Assembly: GCF_020151015.1 (NCBI RefSeq)
Contig: NZ_CP083746.1
Coordinates: forward strand, 2,881,001-2,945,000
Source: Pseudomonas sp. p1(2021b)
Lineage (GTDB): Bacteria > Pseudomonadota > Gammaproteobacteria > Pseudomonadales > Pseudomonadaceae
DNA length: 64,000 nt
Direction: 5' to 3'
This document shows positions 27,942 through 37,400 of the stretch, piece by piece. Below the pieces are notes generated by a model. It was not told the DNA's origin, searched no databases, and saw only the letters and a program-made list of their open reading frames with translations. The stretch's first letter is position 1. Each line of letters begins with the position of its first letter. Both the position numbers and the translations under genes were made by a program.

Positions 27942-28550
27942 TCACCACCCGCTGTAGAGCGGCGCATCCTCGGCCAGCCCCTGCAAGCGGCGGTAGTCAC
28001 GCAGTACATTGGGCACGTACTTCTGCGTCTCGGCGAACGGCGGCACCACCCGCCCCCGGCTGAGCACAGCTTCCGGGCCGGCATTGTAGGCGGCCACGGC
28101 CAGCGTTATGTCGTTGTCGAACAACGTGAGCATGCGCTTGAGGTAACGCGCACCGCCTTGCAGGTTGGCCGCGGGGTCGAGCACATCCTTGACGCCCATT
28201 TCCTTCGCCGTGCCGGGCATCAGTTGCATGAGCCCAGCCGCGCCCTGGGGCGAGCGCGCCTTGGGGTTGTAGCCGGACTCGGCCTTGATCAGCGCATGCA
28301 GCAGCGCTTGGGGCACGCCATGGGTACGCGCGGCGGCGGCCACCAGGTCAGCATAGGGGCGCCCGGTGATCAGTTGCGCATCGACAGGCCCAGGGTGGGC
28401 CTGGGGTTCGCTGATGATCTTTTCATAGTGCCGCCCTGGTCGATGCACGTTGGACAGCACATAGCCGCCCTTGGCATCGATGGCGATGTACATGTCGGCC
28501 TGGGCAGCACCTGCCGCCAACCAGACCAACACCAGGATGATTCCACGCAT
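27942..28550 (-). CDS. Lytic transglycosylase, SLT family
   Basis: 202 residues. The ATG (MRGIILVLVWLAAGAAQA) gives a clean signal peptide; the longer frame is rejected. The SLT domain has the catalytic Glu in HALIKAESGYNPKA, followed by GAAGLMQLMPGTAKEMGV, NLQGGARYLKRML and LAVAAYNAGPEAV. A short region before it (MYIAIDAKGGYVLSNVHRPG) resembles the DUF4124-like N-terminus seen in similar proteins. It cleaves peptidoglycan in the periplasm. It is divergent from gspG and might open the wall for a secretion assembly, which is an inference from position. Confidence 0.93.
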   Translation of the reverse strand: MRGIILVLVWLAAGAAQADMYIAIDAKGGYVLSNVHRPGRHYEKIISEPQAHPGPVDAQLITGRPYADLVAAAARTHGVPQALLHALIKAESGYNPKARSPQGAAGLMQLMPGTAKEMGVKDVLDPAANLQGGARYLKRMLTLFDNDITLAVAAYNAGPEAVLSRGRVVPPFAETQKYVPNVLRDYRRLQGLAEDAPLYSGW

Positions 28551-28733
28551 GTCGGCTGCCTCCCCGTCGTGGCCCCCGATGTGGGGGAAATGCCCCGGAA
28601 AACCCGAGGTTTCCAGCTGCGACGCAAGCACTGTGCCGCTTGCCATGGCCCATGGCGCAAGGGCCCGAGCCAGACGTGCACGGCTGTTGCATGGCGAAGG
28701 CGAACCTGCCCGAACGCACTGGAGGGTTTCACC

Positions 28734-29159
28734 ATGCAGCGCAGATCCATCACCCAACGCGGCTTCACCCTGCTCGAACTGTTGGTGGTCCTGGTGGTGC
28801 TCGGCCTTCTGGCCGGCATCGTCGCCCCTAAGTACTTCAGCCAGCTCGGCCGCTCGGAGGCCAAGGTCGCCCGGGCGCAGATCGAAGGCCTGGGCAAGGC
28901 ACTGGACCTGTACCGCCTGGAGGTCGGCCATTACCCCAGCAGCGAGCAGGGCTTGCAGGCATTGGTAACTGCACCGAGCGGCGAACAACGCTGGTCGGGC
29001 CCCTACTTGCAGAAGGCCGTGCCTCAGGACCCCTGGGGGCGCCCCTATATCTACCGTCAACCCGGTGAGAACGGCGGCGAGTACGACCTGCTCTCGATGG
29101 GCAAGGATGGCCAGCCCGGCGGAGACGGAGAAAATGCCGAAATCACCAGCTGGCAATGA
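28734..29159 (+). CDS. gspG: Type II secretion major pseudopilin GspG-like
   Basis: 141 residues with GGAGG before the ATG. The prepilin-peptidase site is ITQRG/FTLLELLVVLVVLGLLAG, with Glu at +5 and a hydrophobic N-terminal helix. The downstream GspG-specific pattern is intact: KALDLYRLEVGHYPSSEQGL, WSGPYLQKAVPQDPWGRPYIY and a calcium-site-like tail (EYDLLSMGKDGQPGGDGENA). It begins a two-gene unit with gspF 11 bp after its stop. None of the other secretion genes are in the window, so partners must come from elsewhere in the genome. Confidence 0.93.
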   Translation: MQRRSITQRGFTLLELLVVLVVLGLLAGIVAPKYFSQLGRSEAKVARAQIEGLGKALDLYRLEVGHYPSSEQGLQALVTAPSGEQRWSGPYLQKAVPQDPWGRPYIYRQPGENGGEYDLLSMGKDGQPGGDGENAEITSWQ

Positions 29160-29170
29160 GGAGAGCCGCC

Positions 29171-30361
29171 ATGCGCTACAGCCTCAAGGCCCTGGGCCGG
29201 CAGGGCATCGTCCAATTGCAGGTCGAGGCCGAGGATGCCGGCCAGGCGCGGCGTCACGCCGAGGCCCAAGGCCTGCGGGTGGTCAGCCTGCGCAGCCAGG
29301 GCGGCGGCTTGCACTCGCTGCCTTGGCGCCGCACGGCACGTTTCGACCTGGTGTTGTTCAGCCAGGAACTGGGCACCTTGCTCAGTGCCGGCCTGCCACT
29401 GATAGAAGCTCTGGAGAGCCTGGCCGAAAAGGCCCCCACCCCTTCGGCGCGCCAGGTCCTGGAAGCCTTGGTACGCCAGCTCTACGAGGGCCACTCGCTA
29501 TCCCAGGCCCTCGGCCAGCAGGCGAAGATATTCCCCGCCCTGTATGTAGCACTGGTGCAGTCGAGCGAGCGCACCGGCGCGCTGGGCGATGCGTTGGCAC
29601 GCTATATCGGTTACCGGCAACGCCTGGACCTGGTTCGGCAGAAGCTGGTCGGAGCCTCGGTCTATCCGTTGCTGCTGTTGCTGGTGGGCGGCGGTGTGGT
29701 GTTGTTCCTGCTCGGCTACGTGGTGCCTCGCTTCAGCCTGGTATTCGAGGGCATGGGCAGCGAGCTGCCTTGGCTGTCGCGCCTCTTGATGCAGGTCGGC
29801 CTGTTCCTGCATGCGCAGCAGCTGCCCCTGGCATCGGCGGCACTGGGTGGCCTTTGCGCCTTGGCGCTGCTGCGACGCCACCCTGCCGTACGCCGCTGGG
29901 CCAGCCGCCAGTTGCGGCGCCTGCCGGCCTTGCACCAGCGCCTGGTGATGTATGAGCTTGCCCGCTTCTATCGCTCGCTGGGCATTCTCTTGCAAGGCGG
30001 CATCCCCATCCTCACCGCCATGGGCATGGCCCGAGGCCTGCTCGGCAGCGCCGCTGCACAAGGCCTGGAACAGGCGTGCCGACGCGTGGGCGAAGGCCTG
30101 CCGCTGTCCGATGCGCTGGAGGGGGGGCAGCTGGTGACGCCGGTGTCGCTACGCCTGCTGCGGGCGGGCGAGCGCTCAGGCAACCTGGGCGAGATGCTCG
30201 AGCGCTGCGCCGACTTCCATGACCAGGAGATCGGCCGCTGGGTGGAATGGTTCGTGCGCCTGTTCGAGCCGTTGCTGATGACCTTCATCGGGCTGCTGAT
30301 CGGCCTGATCGTGATCCTCATGTACATGCCGATCTTCGAGCTGGCTTCAAGTATTCATTGA
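29171..30361 (+). CDS. gspF: Type II secretion inner-membrane platform protein GspF-like
   Basis: 396 residues; the ATG at 29,171 gives MRYSLKALGRQG. Two GspF domains are seen: the first with FSQELGTLLSAGLPLIEALE and LVQSSERTGALGDALARYIGY, the second with FYRSLGILLQGGIPILTAM and LLRAGERSGNLGEMLERCADFHDQEI. Three membrane helices are present, near residues 165–190 and 215–235 and at the C-terminus (LMTFIGLLIGLIVILMYMPIF). It is the inner-membrane platform of a type II secretion or pilus-like machine. It is paired with gspG only. Confidence 0.93.
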   Translation: MRYSLKALGRQGIVQLQVEAEDAGQARRHAEAQGLRVVSLRSQGGGLHSLPWRRTARFDLVLFSQELGTLLSAGLPLIEALESLAEKAPTPSARQVLEALVRQLYEGHSLSQALGQQAKIFPALYVALVQSSERTGALGDALARYIGYRQRLDLVRQKLVGASVYPLLLLLVGGGVVLFLLGYVVPRFSLVFEGMGSELPWLSRLLMQVGLFLHAQQLPLASAALGGLCALALLRRHPAVRRWASRQLRRLPALHQRLVMYELARFYRSLGILLQGGIPILTAMGMARGLLGSAAAQGLEQACRRVGEGLPLSDALEGGQLVTPVSLRLLRAGERSGNLGEMLERCADFHDQEIGRWVEWFVRLFEPLLMTFIGLLIGLIVILMYMPIFELASSIH

Positions 30362-30414
30362 AACCCACGCCGGCCCTGAAGACCGGGCTCGCCCGGCTTG
30401 CCGCCGCTGCACAC

Positions 30415-30475
30415 CCGATCGCGGGACAAGCCCGCAGAGGGTCATGCCGAGCTCAACAGTGTGGGAGCAGCCCGG
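30415..30475. repeat. REP-like element
   Basis: GCGGGacaagCCCGC at 30,421–30,435, preceded by CGATC, and GTGGGAGCAG at 30,460–30,469 resemble the halves of intergenic palindromic repeats common in P. putida. The identification rests on memory of the family and not on copies elsewhere in the window. Confidence 0.4.
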
Positions 30476-31444
30476 TCAGTAGTCGAAGCGGTCCACCGCC
30501 CGACGCCGCTCGTTGTCGTCACGCCGGTCATAGCTGGCGGTGGTCTGGATATTGGCGTGGTGCGCCAGCTTCTGAGCAATCGACAGGTCATGCTCCTCGA
30601 TCACCCGGGTAATGAATGCCCGGCGGAAATCGTGGGGCATGATCTTCACCCCCACCTGAGACCCACGCTGGCGAGCGATGTAGTAGATCGCATGCTTGGT
30701 GATGCGCGCCCGGGTAATGTGGCTGCCGCGCCGGATACGGTTGAACAGGAACGCATCATCGGCCTCGCCCGCCGGCAGGTGCGCGCGGCGCAGGTCCAGC
30801 CAGGCCTGCAGCTTCTCAAAGGCCCAGGCCGGTGCGTACTTGATCAGCTGCCGGTTGCCCTTGCCCACTACCTGCAGGCTGCGTGCCTGGAAGTCCACCT
30901 GGGCCAGGTCGATGTCCACCGATTCGGACTTGCGCATGCCCGTGCCATACAACAGCGCGATGATCGCGGCATCGCGCACGCCCTGTGGGCGCGGGTCGGC
31001 CGCGCACACGTCCATCAGCTCGCGGATCAGGCTGCGGCGCAGGTTGCGCCCCGGCGGCAGGCGGCTGCCGCTGGCCGGTTTGACCTCGCGGATGTGCAGC
31101 AGCTTTTCATGGTCTATCAGCCCCTGGCGCCACGCTTCGTTCATCACGCCACGTACCGCGTTCACATACAACGACGAGGTATTGGGCGCATAGCCATCGG
31201 CGCGCAGCGCCGCCACCAGGGCGACCACATGGCCAGGCTCGAGCAGGTGCCACGGCACTTCGGTGATATCGCAGTCGACGAAACCCAGGCGGTCGGCCGC
31301 GTCCTGGAGGATATAGCGCATGGTCAGCTGGCTGGAGGGGGCCAGGCGGGCCAGGTACTGCAGCAGAGGATTGTGCAGGTGATCGGACAAAACGTGGATC
31401 CTGTAGCGGGAGCTTCGAGCAGGGTATGACATGAAGCGAGTCAT
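30476..31444 (-). CDS. Tyrosine recombinase / phage-integrase family protein
   Basis: 322 residues from the ATG at 31,444, or MSYPARS at 31,432; neither has a good ribosome-binding site. The N-terminal SAM-like core-binding domain is followed by a catalytic domain with Arg in LLYGTGMRKSE, Lys in VVGKGNRQL, HDFRR (HxxR), His in LAHHANIQ and Tyr in TASYDRR, so all active-site residues appear present. It faces the GspF gene and is not next to a tRNA gene. It might be a stand-alone chromosomal recombinase or a remnant of the event that brought in the accessory genes to its right. Confidence 0.9.
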   Translation of the reverse strand: MTRFMSYPARSSRYRIHVLSDHLHNPLLQYLARLAPSSQLTMRYILQDAADRLGFVDCDITEVPWHLLEPGHVVALVAALRADGYAPNTSSLYVNAVRGVMNEAWRQGLIDHEKLLHIREVKPASGSRLPPGRNLRRSLIRELMDVCAADPRPQGVRDAAIIALLYGTGMRKSESVDIDLAQVDFQARSLQVVGKGNRQLIKYAPAWAFEKLQAWLDLRRAHLPAGEADDAFLFNRIRRGSHITRARITKHAIYYIARQRGSQVGVKIMPHDFRRAFITRVIEEHDLSIAQKLAHHANIQTTASYDRRDDNERRRAVDRFDY

Positions 31445-31907
31445 TACGACTGGGTTAATAAATCAGCGCGACAACAAAAATGGACAGGTCGTTGAGACCC
31501 AGGCCGTGCCATCACCCCCGATATTCAGGGGCTGCCGGCGGCACGGTTGGTGATGGTACCCCATTAGCCGCCCACTGTTCGAACCGAGGATCGCCCCATG
31601 CTCATCCCGTCGGATTGCTGTACCTGATGCGGGTGGCGACCTGCCAGGTGGACCGCTGGTCTGAAAGTGCAGCATTTCTCGATCAATGGCCGGAACCTCC
31701 AGACCGGCCGGTTTTGCCCCGAAAAAACGTTTGCCCCAGCGGCTTGCGCCGCGCGGCCAGCCACCGCTCGCCTGTGACGTACGTCAAGCAATGGCATTTT
31801 TGTCATGTTCGGCGCGAGACACTGGCGATACAGGTGCTATGGTTAGATTCCCACCGGCCGAGTGAGCGGCCGATCACCGGGTTCAGGATCAGAACAAGGA
31901 GGCTGGC
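31445..31907. other. Long intergenic region between the recombinase and the DUF1652 gene
   Basis: These 463 bp separate divergent genes. Open frames here are poor in codon usage and are not called. A CCATCACC/GGTGATGG inverted repeat lies at about 31,508–31,557 and an extended -10-like TGCTATGGT near 31,835–31,843, which could drive the downstream small gene. No attachment site could be recognised. Confidence 0.35.
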
Positions 31908-32168
31908 ATGAACAAGATGACGTTCCCCAACGCCTGCCAGGTGATGCGCTGGCATTTTCACCCATTGGGCTTCGAGGCCAGTATGGATGCCCCCCGCAGC
32001 ATGGTGGCACGGCTGTTCGACCGCGCGACCGGCGAGACCCTGCTGGCCATTGCCGGCATCCCCTGCGCCGCGATCATGCCCGCAGCGGATGTGGAACGTA
32101 TCATCGAAGCCGTCGAGGCCGAGATGGAAGCGTTCGAACCTTCCTATGTCCTGCGGGACGCGGTCTAG
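31908..32168 (+). CDS. DUF1652-family small protein
   Basis: 86 residues with a strong AAGGAGG site 8 bp before the ATG. The sequence matches the Pseudomonas DUF1652 pattern: NACQVMRWHFHPLGFEASMD, a beta-hairpin with GETLLAIAGIPCAAI, and a terminal helix DVERIIEAVEAEMEAFEP. Function is unknown. Its stop overlaps the 3' end of the convergent MHYT-GGDEF-EAL gene by 4 bp. Confidence 0.8.
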   Translation: MNKMTFPNACQVMRWHFHPLGFEASMDAPRSMVARLFDRATGETLLAIAGIPCAAIMPAADVERIIEAVEAEMEAFEPSYVLRDAV

Positions 32169-34258
32169 CCAGCCCGAACCTCGTCGCCAGGCTGGCCCAT
32201 GGCATCTAGCCGTGCCATGAACTGCTCGGCCGGCACGGGCTGGCCGAGCAGGTACCCCTGCAACGAATCGCAACCCAGCCGGGTGAGGAACTCCTGCTGG
32301 CGATTGGTCTCCACGCCTTCGGCGACGATGCGCAGGTCCAGGGCTTGGCCCAGGGCGACGATGGCCGAGACGATCGCCGCATCGTCGCTATCCTGCTCCA
32401 GGTCGCGGACGAACCCGCGGTCGATCTTCAGCTCGTTGGCCGGCAGGCGCTTGAGGTACATCAGGCTGGAATAGCCCGTGCCGAAGTCGTCGATGGACAG
32501 ATCCACTCCCATGCCGGACAGTTTCTGCAGTACCGCCAGGCTGGCATCGGCGTCGCGCATGGCGGTGGTCTCGGTGATCTCCAGGGTCAGGCGATTGGCC
32601 GGCAAGTTGTTGTCCTGCAGCGCGCGGGCCACGCTGTCGACCAGCCCGATATGACAGAACTGAATGGGCGACAGGTTCACCGCAATGCGCCAGTCGCTGC
32701 GCCCTTGGTCAAGCCACACCCGCATCTGCCGGCAGGCTTCGTCGAGCACCCAGTCACCGATCGGGATGATCAACCCGGTCTTTTCCGCAAGGCCGATGAA
32801 ACGGTCCGGCAATAGCAGGCCATGTTGCGGGTGCTCCCAGCGCAGCAGCGCCTCGGCACCGATCGGCTGGCGGGCAACAGCATCGAACTTGGGCTGGTAG
32901 TGCAGGCGGAACTGGCCGTGCTGCAGGGCCGCACGCAGGTCCTGCAACAGCTGCAGTTGCTGGCGTGCATTGGTGTTCATGGAAACATCGAAGAAACTGT
33001 AGCCGTTCTTGCCGGCGCTCTTGGCGTGGTACATGGCAGCATCGGCGTTGCGCAGCAGTTCGTGCTGGTCTTGCCCGTTGCCGGGGTACAGGACGATGCC
33101 CACGCTCGCCGACAGCTGCAGGTCATGCTCGGCCACCCGGTAGGGCCGGGCGACCAGGTCGACCTGCTTGGCTGCCACGTCCATGGCATCGGCCGGTTCG
33201 TCCAGCGCCACCAGCAGGACGAACTCGTCGCCACCGATACGCGCCAGGGTGTCCTGGCTGTGCAAATGACCACGCAGGCGCGCCGCCACGGCCTTGAGCA
33301 GTTGGTCGCCGACATGGTGGCCAAAGGCATCGTTGACCGGCTTGAAGCCATCCAGGTCGATGAACATCAGGGCGAAACAGCCGCCCTGCTCCGCGACCTT
33401 GCTGATCGCCTGCTCGATGCGCTCGGCCAACAGGGTGCGGTTGGGCAGGCCGGTCAGGGTGTCGTGCAGGGCCAGCTGGGTCAGCTCCTGGTTGGCCAGG
33501 GTCAGCGAATGCGCCAGTGCCGAGGTACGCGCCTCCAGGCGCGCATCCAGCACCGAGGTGAGCAGCGCCACCGCCAGCACCGCCAAGGTGGTGATCAATA
33601 CCAGGTAGGCCAGGCCGTCGCCGCGCAGGCCACCGGCCAGCGCGCCACAGAAACTGCCTTCCGGGAAACTGGCTGCCGCCATGCCGGTATAGTGCATGCC
33701 CACGATGGCGATGCCCATCACCACCGCTGCGGCACCTCGGATATGACGCACGTAGGGCGTATGCTGACGCAGACGGAAGGCGATCCACAGCGCCGCCGCC
33801 GAAGCCCCGACGGCGATGCCCAGGGACACGCCGAACAACGTCGGGTCGTAGTCGATGCCTGGCAGCATGCGCAGGGCCGCCATGCCGGTGTAATGCATGC
33901 TGGCGATCCCGCCGCCCATGATCACGGCACCCAGGCCCAACTGCAGCCAGGGCAGGTGCGGCTGGCTCACCAACCACAGGGCGAAGGCCGATGACAGCAC
34001 GGCGATCAGCAACGACAACGCGGTCAGGGTCAGGTCATACCCAAGTTCGATGGGCAGGCTGAAGGCGAGCATGCCGATGAAGTGCATCGACCAGATGCCG
34101 ACGCCCAGGGCGAAAGCCCCTCCTCCCATCCACAGGTAGGCCGCACGGCCCTTGGCCGTGGCGATGCGACCGGTGAGGTCCAGGGCGGTGTAGGACGCCA
34201 GGATGGCCACACACAACGAGATCAACACAAGGGAAGAGGAGTAGCTACCGATCAGCAT
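32165..34258 (-). CDS. MHYT-GGDEF-EAL c-di-GMP enzyme (MucR-like)
   Basis: 697 residues; the ATG giving MLIGSYSSSLVLISL is chosen over an upstream frame start. An N-terminal MHYT sensor with seven predicted helices has repeats SMHFIGM, SMHYTGM and GMHYTGM. The GGDEF domain is intact (RIGGDEF), but the inhibitory I-site position reads HSQD instead of RxxD. The EAL domain has EALLRW, ETTAM, DDFGTGYSSL, KIDRGF and AEGVE, so phosphodiesterase activity is plausible. Architecture matches P. aeruginosa MucR/NbdA. MHYT domains are proposed to sense diatomic gases. It would turn over c-di-GMP at the inner membrane. Confidence 0.92.
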   Translation of the reverse strand: MLIGSYSSSLVLISLCVAILASYTALDLTGRIATAKGRAAYLWMGGGAFALGVGIWSMHFIGMLAFSLPIELGYDLTLTALSLLIAVLSSAFALWLVSQPHLPWLQLGLGAVIMGGGIASMHYTGMAALRMLPGIDYDPTLFGVSLGIAVGASAAALWIAFRLRQHTPYVRHIRGAAAVVMGIAIVGMHYTGMAAASFPEGSFCGALAGGLRGDGLAYLVLITTLAVLAVALLTSVLDARLEARTSALAHSLTLANQELTQLALHDTLTGLPNRTLLAERIEQAISKVAEQGGCFALMFIDLDGFKPVNDAFGHHVGDQLLKAVAARLRGHLHSQDTLARIGGDEFVLLVALDEPADAMDVAAKQVDLVARPYRVAEHDLQLSASVGIVLYPGNGQDQHELLRNADAAMYHAKSAGKNGYSFFDVSMNTNARQQLQLLQDLRAALQHGQFRLHYQPKFDAVARQPIGAEALLRWEHPQHGLLLPDRFIGLAEKTGLIIPIGDWVLDEACRQMRVWLDQGRSDWRIAVNLSPIQFCHIGLVDSVARALQDNNLPANRLTLEITETTAMRDADASLAVLQKLSGMGVDLSIDDFGTGYSSLMYLKRLPANELKIDRGFVRDLEQDSDDAAIVSAIVALGQALDLRIVAEGVETNRQQEFLTRLGCDSLQGYLLGQPVPAEQFMARLDAMGQPGDEVRAG

Positions 34259-34360
34259 TCGAATCCCAGCCAGCGCTGTACATGAGTCCGGAAAAAGCCG
34301 CTCATTGTACTGGAGCGCGGGTGAAACGCACGGGCTTTCGAGAAGAGGGATAGCTGGACG

Positions 34361-34392
34361 AAAAGGCCGCGCAGCCCATCGGATTGCGCGGC
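34361..34392 (-). terminator. Rho-independent terminator for the TcA gene
   Basis: On the minus strand an 8-bp stem GCCGCGCA/TGCGCGGC (34,392–34,385 with 34,373–34,366) is followed by CTTTTCG. It lies about 65 bp past the toxin gene stop. A second stem GGGAGGGG/CCCCTCCC at 34,430–34,448 sits nearer the stop. Confidence 0.65.
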
Positions 34393-34456
34393 ATCGCACC
34401 ACGAACGCGCCGTGGTTGCAGGAGAGCAAGGGAGGGGTTGCCCCTCCCCGCCTTGT

Positions 34457-37400
34457 TCAGCGCACGGTGAATTGCACGTGCACGATGATGTCGCTCAGGC
34501 TTTCCAGCAGGCTTTGCTGGTCGCCTTGGGCCTCGGTAAAGCTCAAGGTCATCACGGTATCGGCACCTGGTTGGTTGTCATCGGCGCCAGCTTCTGCAAT
34601 GTGCAACCCTTCGAAAGGCAGCCACTGGGCGCCCCACCGCGGGTGGGAGTCACCACCATCCGGCGAGAACAACCCCTTGTCCTGCATGCCATGGGAGATC
34701 ACGGTCTCCTCGCAGCCATTCGGCAGCCCCTGGGCATTCGTGCGCAAGCGCGCCCGCACATCCTGGTAGGGGCCGAGCAGTGCCGGCAGGGAGACGGCGA
34801 TGCTGCGCACCCTGCGCACTTTGCCGGCGAAATCGCCTGCCAGGCCCAGCTCCTTGAGGCCGAAATGGACAGCCAAGGCACCGGTACTGGCCATTTCCAG
34901 CTTGCTCAATGGCAGATCCTTGACCGGAATGTCCGACTCACCCTCATTATCGATCAGCGTGCGCAGGGCGCCATTGAGCGTCCGGGGACGTTCGTCCTGA
35001 TCCGTGCCGAGCCGGCCTTCGAAGAGCTGAGCCAACGACACCGTACGGGTCACCTCCAACTCTCGCTTCTGCCATTTCACCCAGGCATTTTCCATCTGGC
35101 CCAGGGCCAACATCAGCCCTTCGCCACACAGCAGCCCGGCCCAGGCGCCATTCCAGGTGCCGGTGCGCAGGTAGCGTGTGTTGTCACCCATTTCCCATTG
35201 CAGCGCCTTCTGCGCCATCATGCAGCGCGACGCGGTCAGGTCGTAGTAGGTATAGAAAATCGTCGCCAGACGCGAGCGCAGCCAGCTGTACATCTTCTTG
35301 CCGGTGAACTTGCCACGCAGCAACTCCAGCTGTGCCTGGGCATGGGCCGCCTGGGTCTGCATATGAGCAATCTGCATGTTGGCCGAGGTCTCGCGCACGT
35401 CCAAAGCGTCGAGCTGGGCCTGGATGACGTTCATTTCCTGCTCTGCTGCCTTGTACTGGATCTCCCAGTCCTGGCGCCGACGGCGGTACATCTCCTCCTG
35501 GCCGACCCGCCACGAGGCAGTCTCAAGCGCATCGGACGCCAGGTCTGAGGCAATGGCCGCGGCCTTGAATGCAGCCCCCCAGTGGCTACCACCGTTGGCC
35601 AGACCAAAGATATTCGGCGCCGATTCTGCGAGCGAGGCCGCCATATGCAACCCCTTGGTAGCGGCTCTGATGGTCTGGGACGAGGTGGACATATCCAACA
35701 CCATGCGTTCGCGAGCATTGATGTCTTCTTCGTAAAGCCGATGGTAGTGGCTATAACGCAAGCTGGCGGTTACGTAGGAAGCCGTTAACACGTCACGCTC
35801 GGCTGCCAGTTCATTCACGGTTTGCTGCTGCAGCTTCACACTGCTTTGCGCCAGCTCCACACCTTGGGTATTGAGCAGTTCTGCCAATGCCTCGGCATCC
35901 TGGCGCTCCAAGATGTTCTGCATGGTGCTGCCGAATTGGATGAGCTGGGAGGCCATGGTCCGCGCCCCTTCCATCAGCGGAATGAAACGCAACGCCGGCA
36001 CGTTGTCGATGGGCGGCAAGGCATTGGCCCCGCCCGCCTCGGCAGCCACCGCGTCGGCCCACAAGGCCTTCGGGTCCGCCGGCGTGGCGTACAGCGCCAG
36101 GTTCAGTGGCTGGCCATCCAGCGTCAGGTTGTGCCGCAGGTTATACAGGCGGATGCGCAGCGCTTCCCAGTATTCCAGCAGCATGCGGTTGGCCTCGGGC
36201 AGGAACAGCGTCCTGCCGGCCTCGGCGCGTGCCGGCCCCGCAGCGCGCAGCTTCACCACGTCCTCGGCGCGTATGCCTTCGGCCATCATCGCCAAGGCGT
36301 CCATGCGATCGTCCAGTACCTGTTGCGAGGCCGCATCGCCCAGCTGCGGGTCGTCCCAGTCGGTGCTCGGCTCGATCCATGGTTCGTCGCCCAGCAGGCG
36401 CAAGGCGCGCTGGTACCACACCTTCGCTTCGCTCAGGGTGTCGCGTTCGAGCTTGCGATACGCCGCATCGCCGCGCCCCAGGGTGATGTCCAGCAAGCGC
36501 ATGAAGGCGTTGAGCTTGTAGTGCATCGGGTCGTTCTGTGCCACGGCGTCCGGGTCCAGCACCGCCAGCGGCTCGTCGTTCCAGGCGGTGTCTTCCTCCA
36601 GTGGGCGCACATTCCACAGTCGTGGCGTGTAATGGCCATTCACCGTGTAGCCAGCCGGGTTGAAGATGTACTTGAGCCATTGCTCGGCCAGGTCGAAGCG
36701 CTCTTCCTGCAGGAAGCGCTGCATCACCATCATCGGCGTGTAGTAGAACAGTTCCCAGAAATACAGGGCGTTGGCACCCCCGAAGTCCATCATCGGGCTG
36801 GCATCGCTGCCCTCGATGACCGGTTCCGGCATCTGCTGGGTGTCGTAGCTGAGGATGGTGTCGATGCCTAAAGCCGCACGCTCGGTGAGCTTGCGGGCGA
36901 ACAGCGTGTTGAGCCGGGTGACCGAGGTACCGCGCTTGAAGTACTGGGCCCCTTCGGCGGTTTCGCCGATGATGGGGCTTTTCACCGAGGTGACCGCTGC
37001 GAGCCTCGCTCCCCATTCGGCCGGACGGGTCTCGGTACCGGGTTGCTTGTACAGATTGATCCGCCAGTGGCGTTGCACTTCGCCGACCGTCAGGGTCATC
37101 GTGTGCGAAACTTGATCCTTACCAGACCACTCCGACATCCGACCAATGTCCAGAACGCTGGAGAACTTAGCCTGCTGCGCACCCAGGGCCAGATCGAAAT
37201 CGACCTTCGCGGTCTCACTGACAGATCTTGTTTCATCGACGCCATAGACGATACGGCGAATATCCGACTTGCCGACCTTGCCCGGCGGATTCAAATAGCG
37301 GCTAGGCGTTACCAGCTCTCGGCTCATCCCGCTGTATTCGAGCAACTTCGCGACATTGACTTCGTGACTGACAAAGCTGCTGCCATATCGGAACTTTATA

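Noticed and set aside
31480..31911. A 143-codon plus-strand frame in the gap after the recombinase.
   Set aside because: No ribosome-binding site or domain, atypical composition, and overlap with the promoter of the DUF1652 gene.
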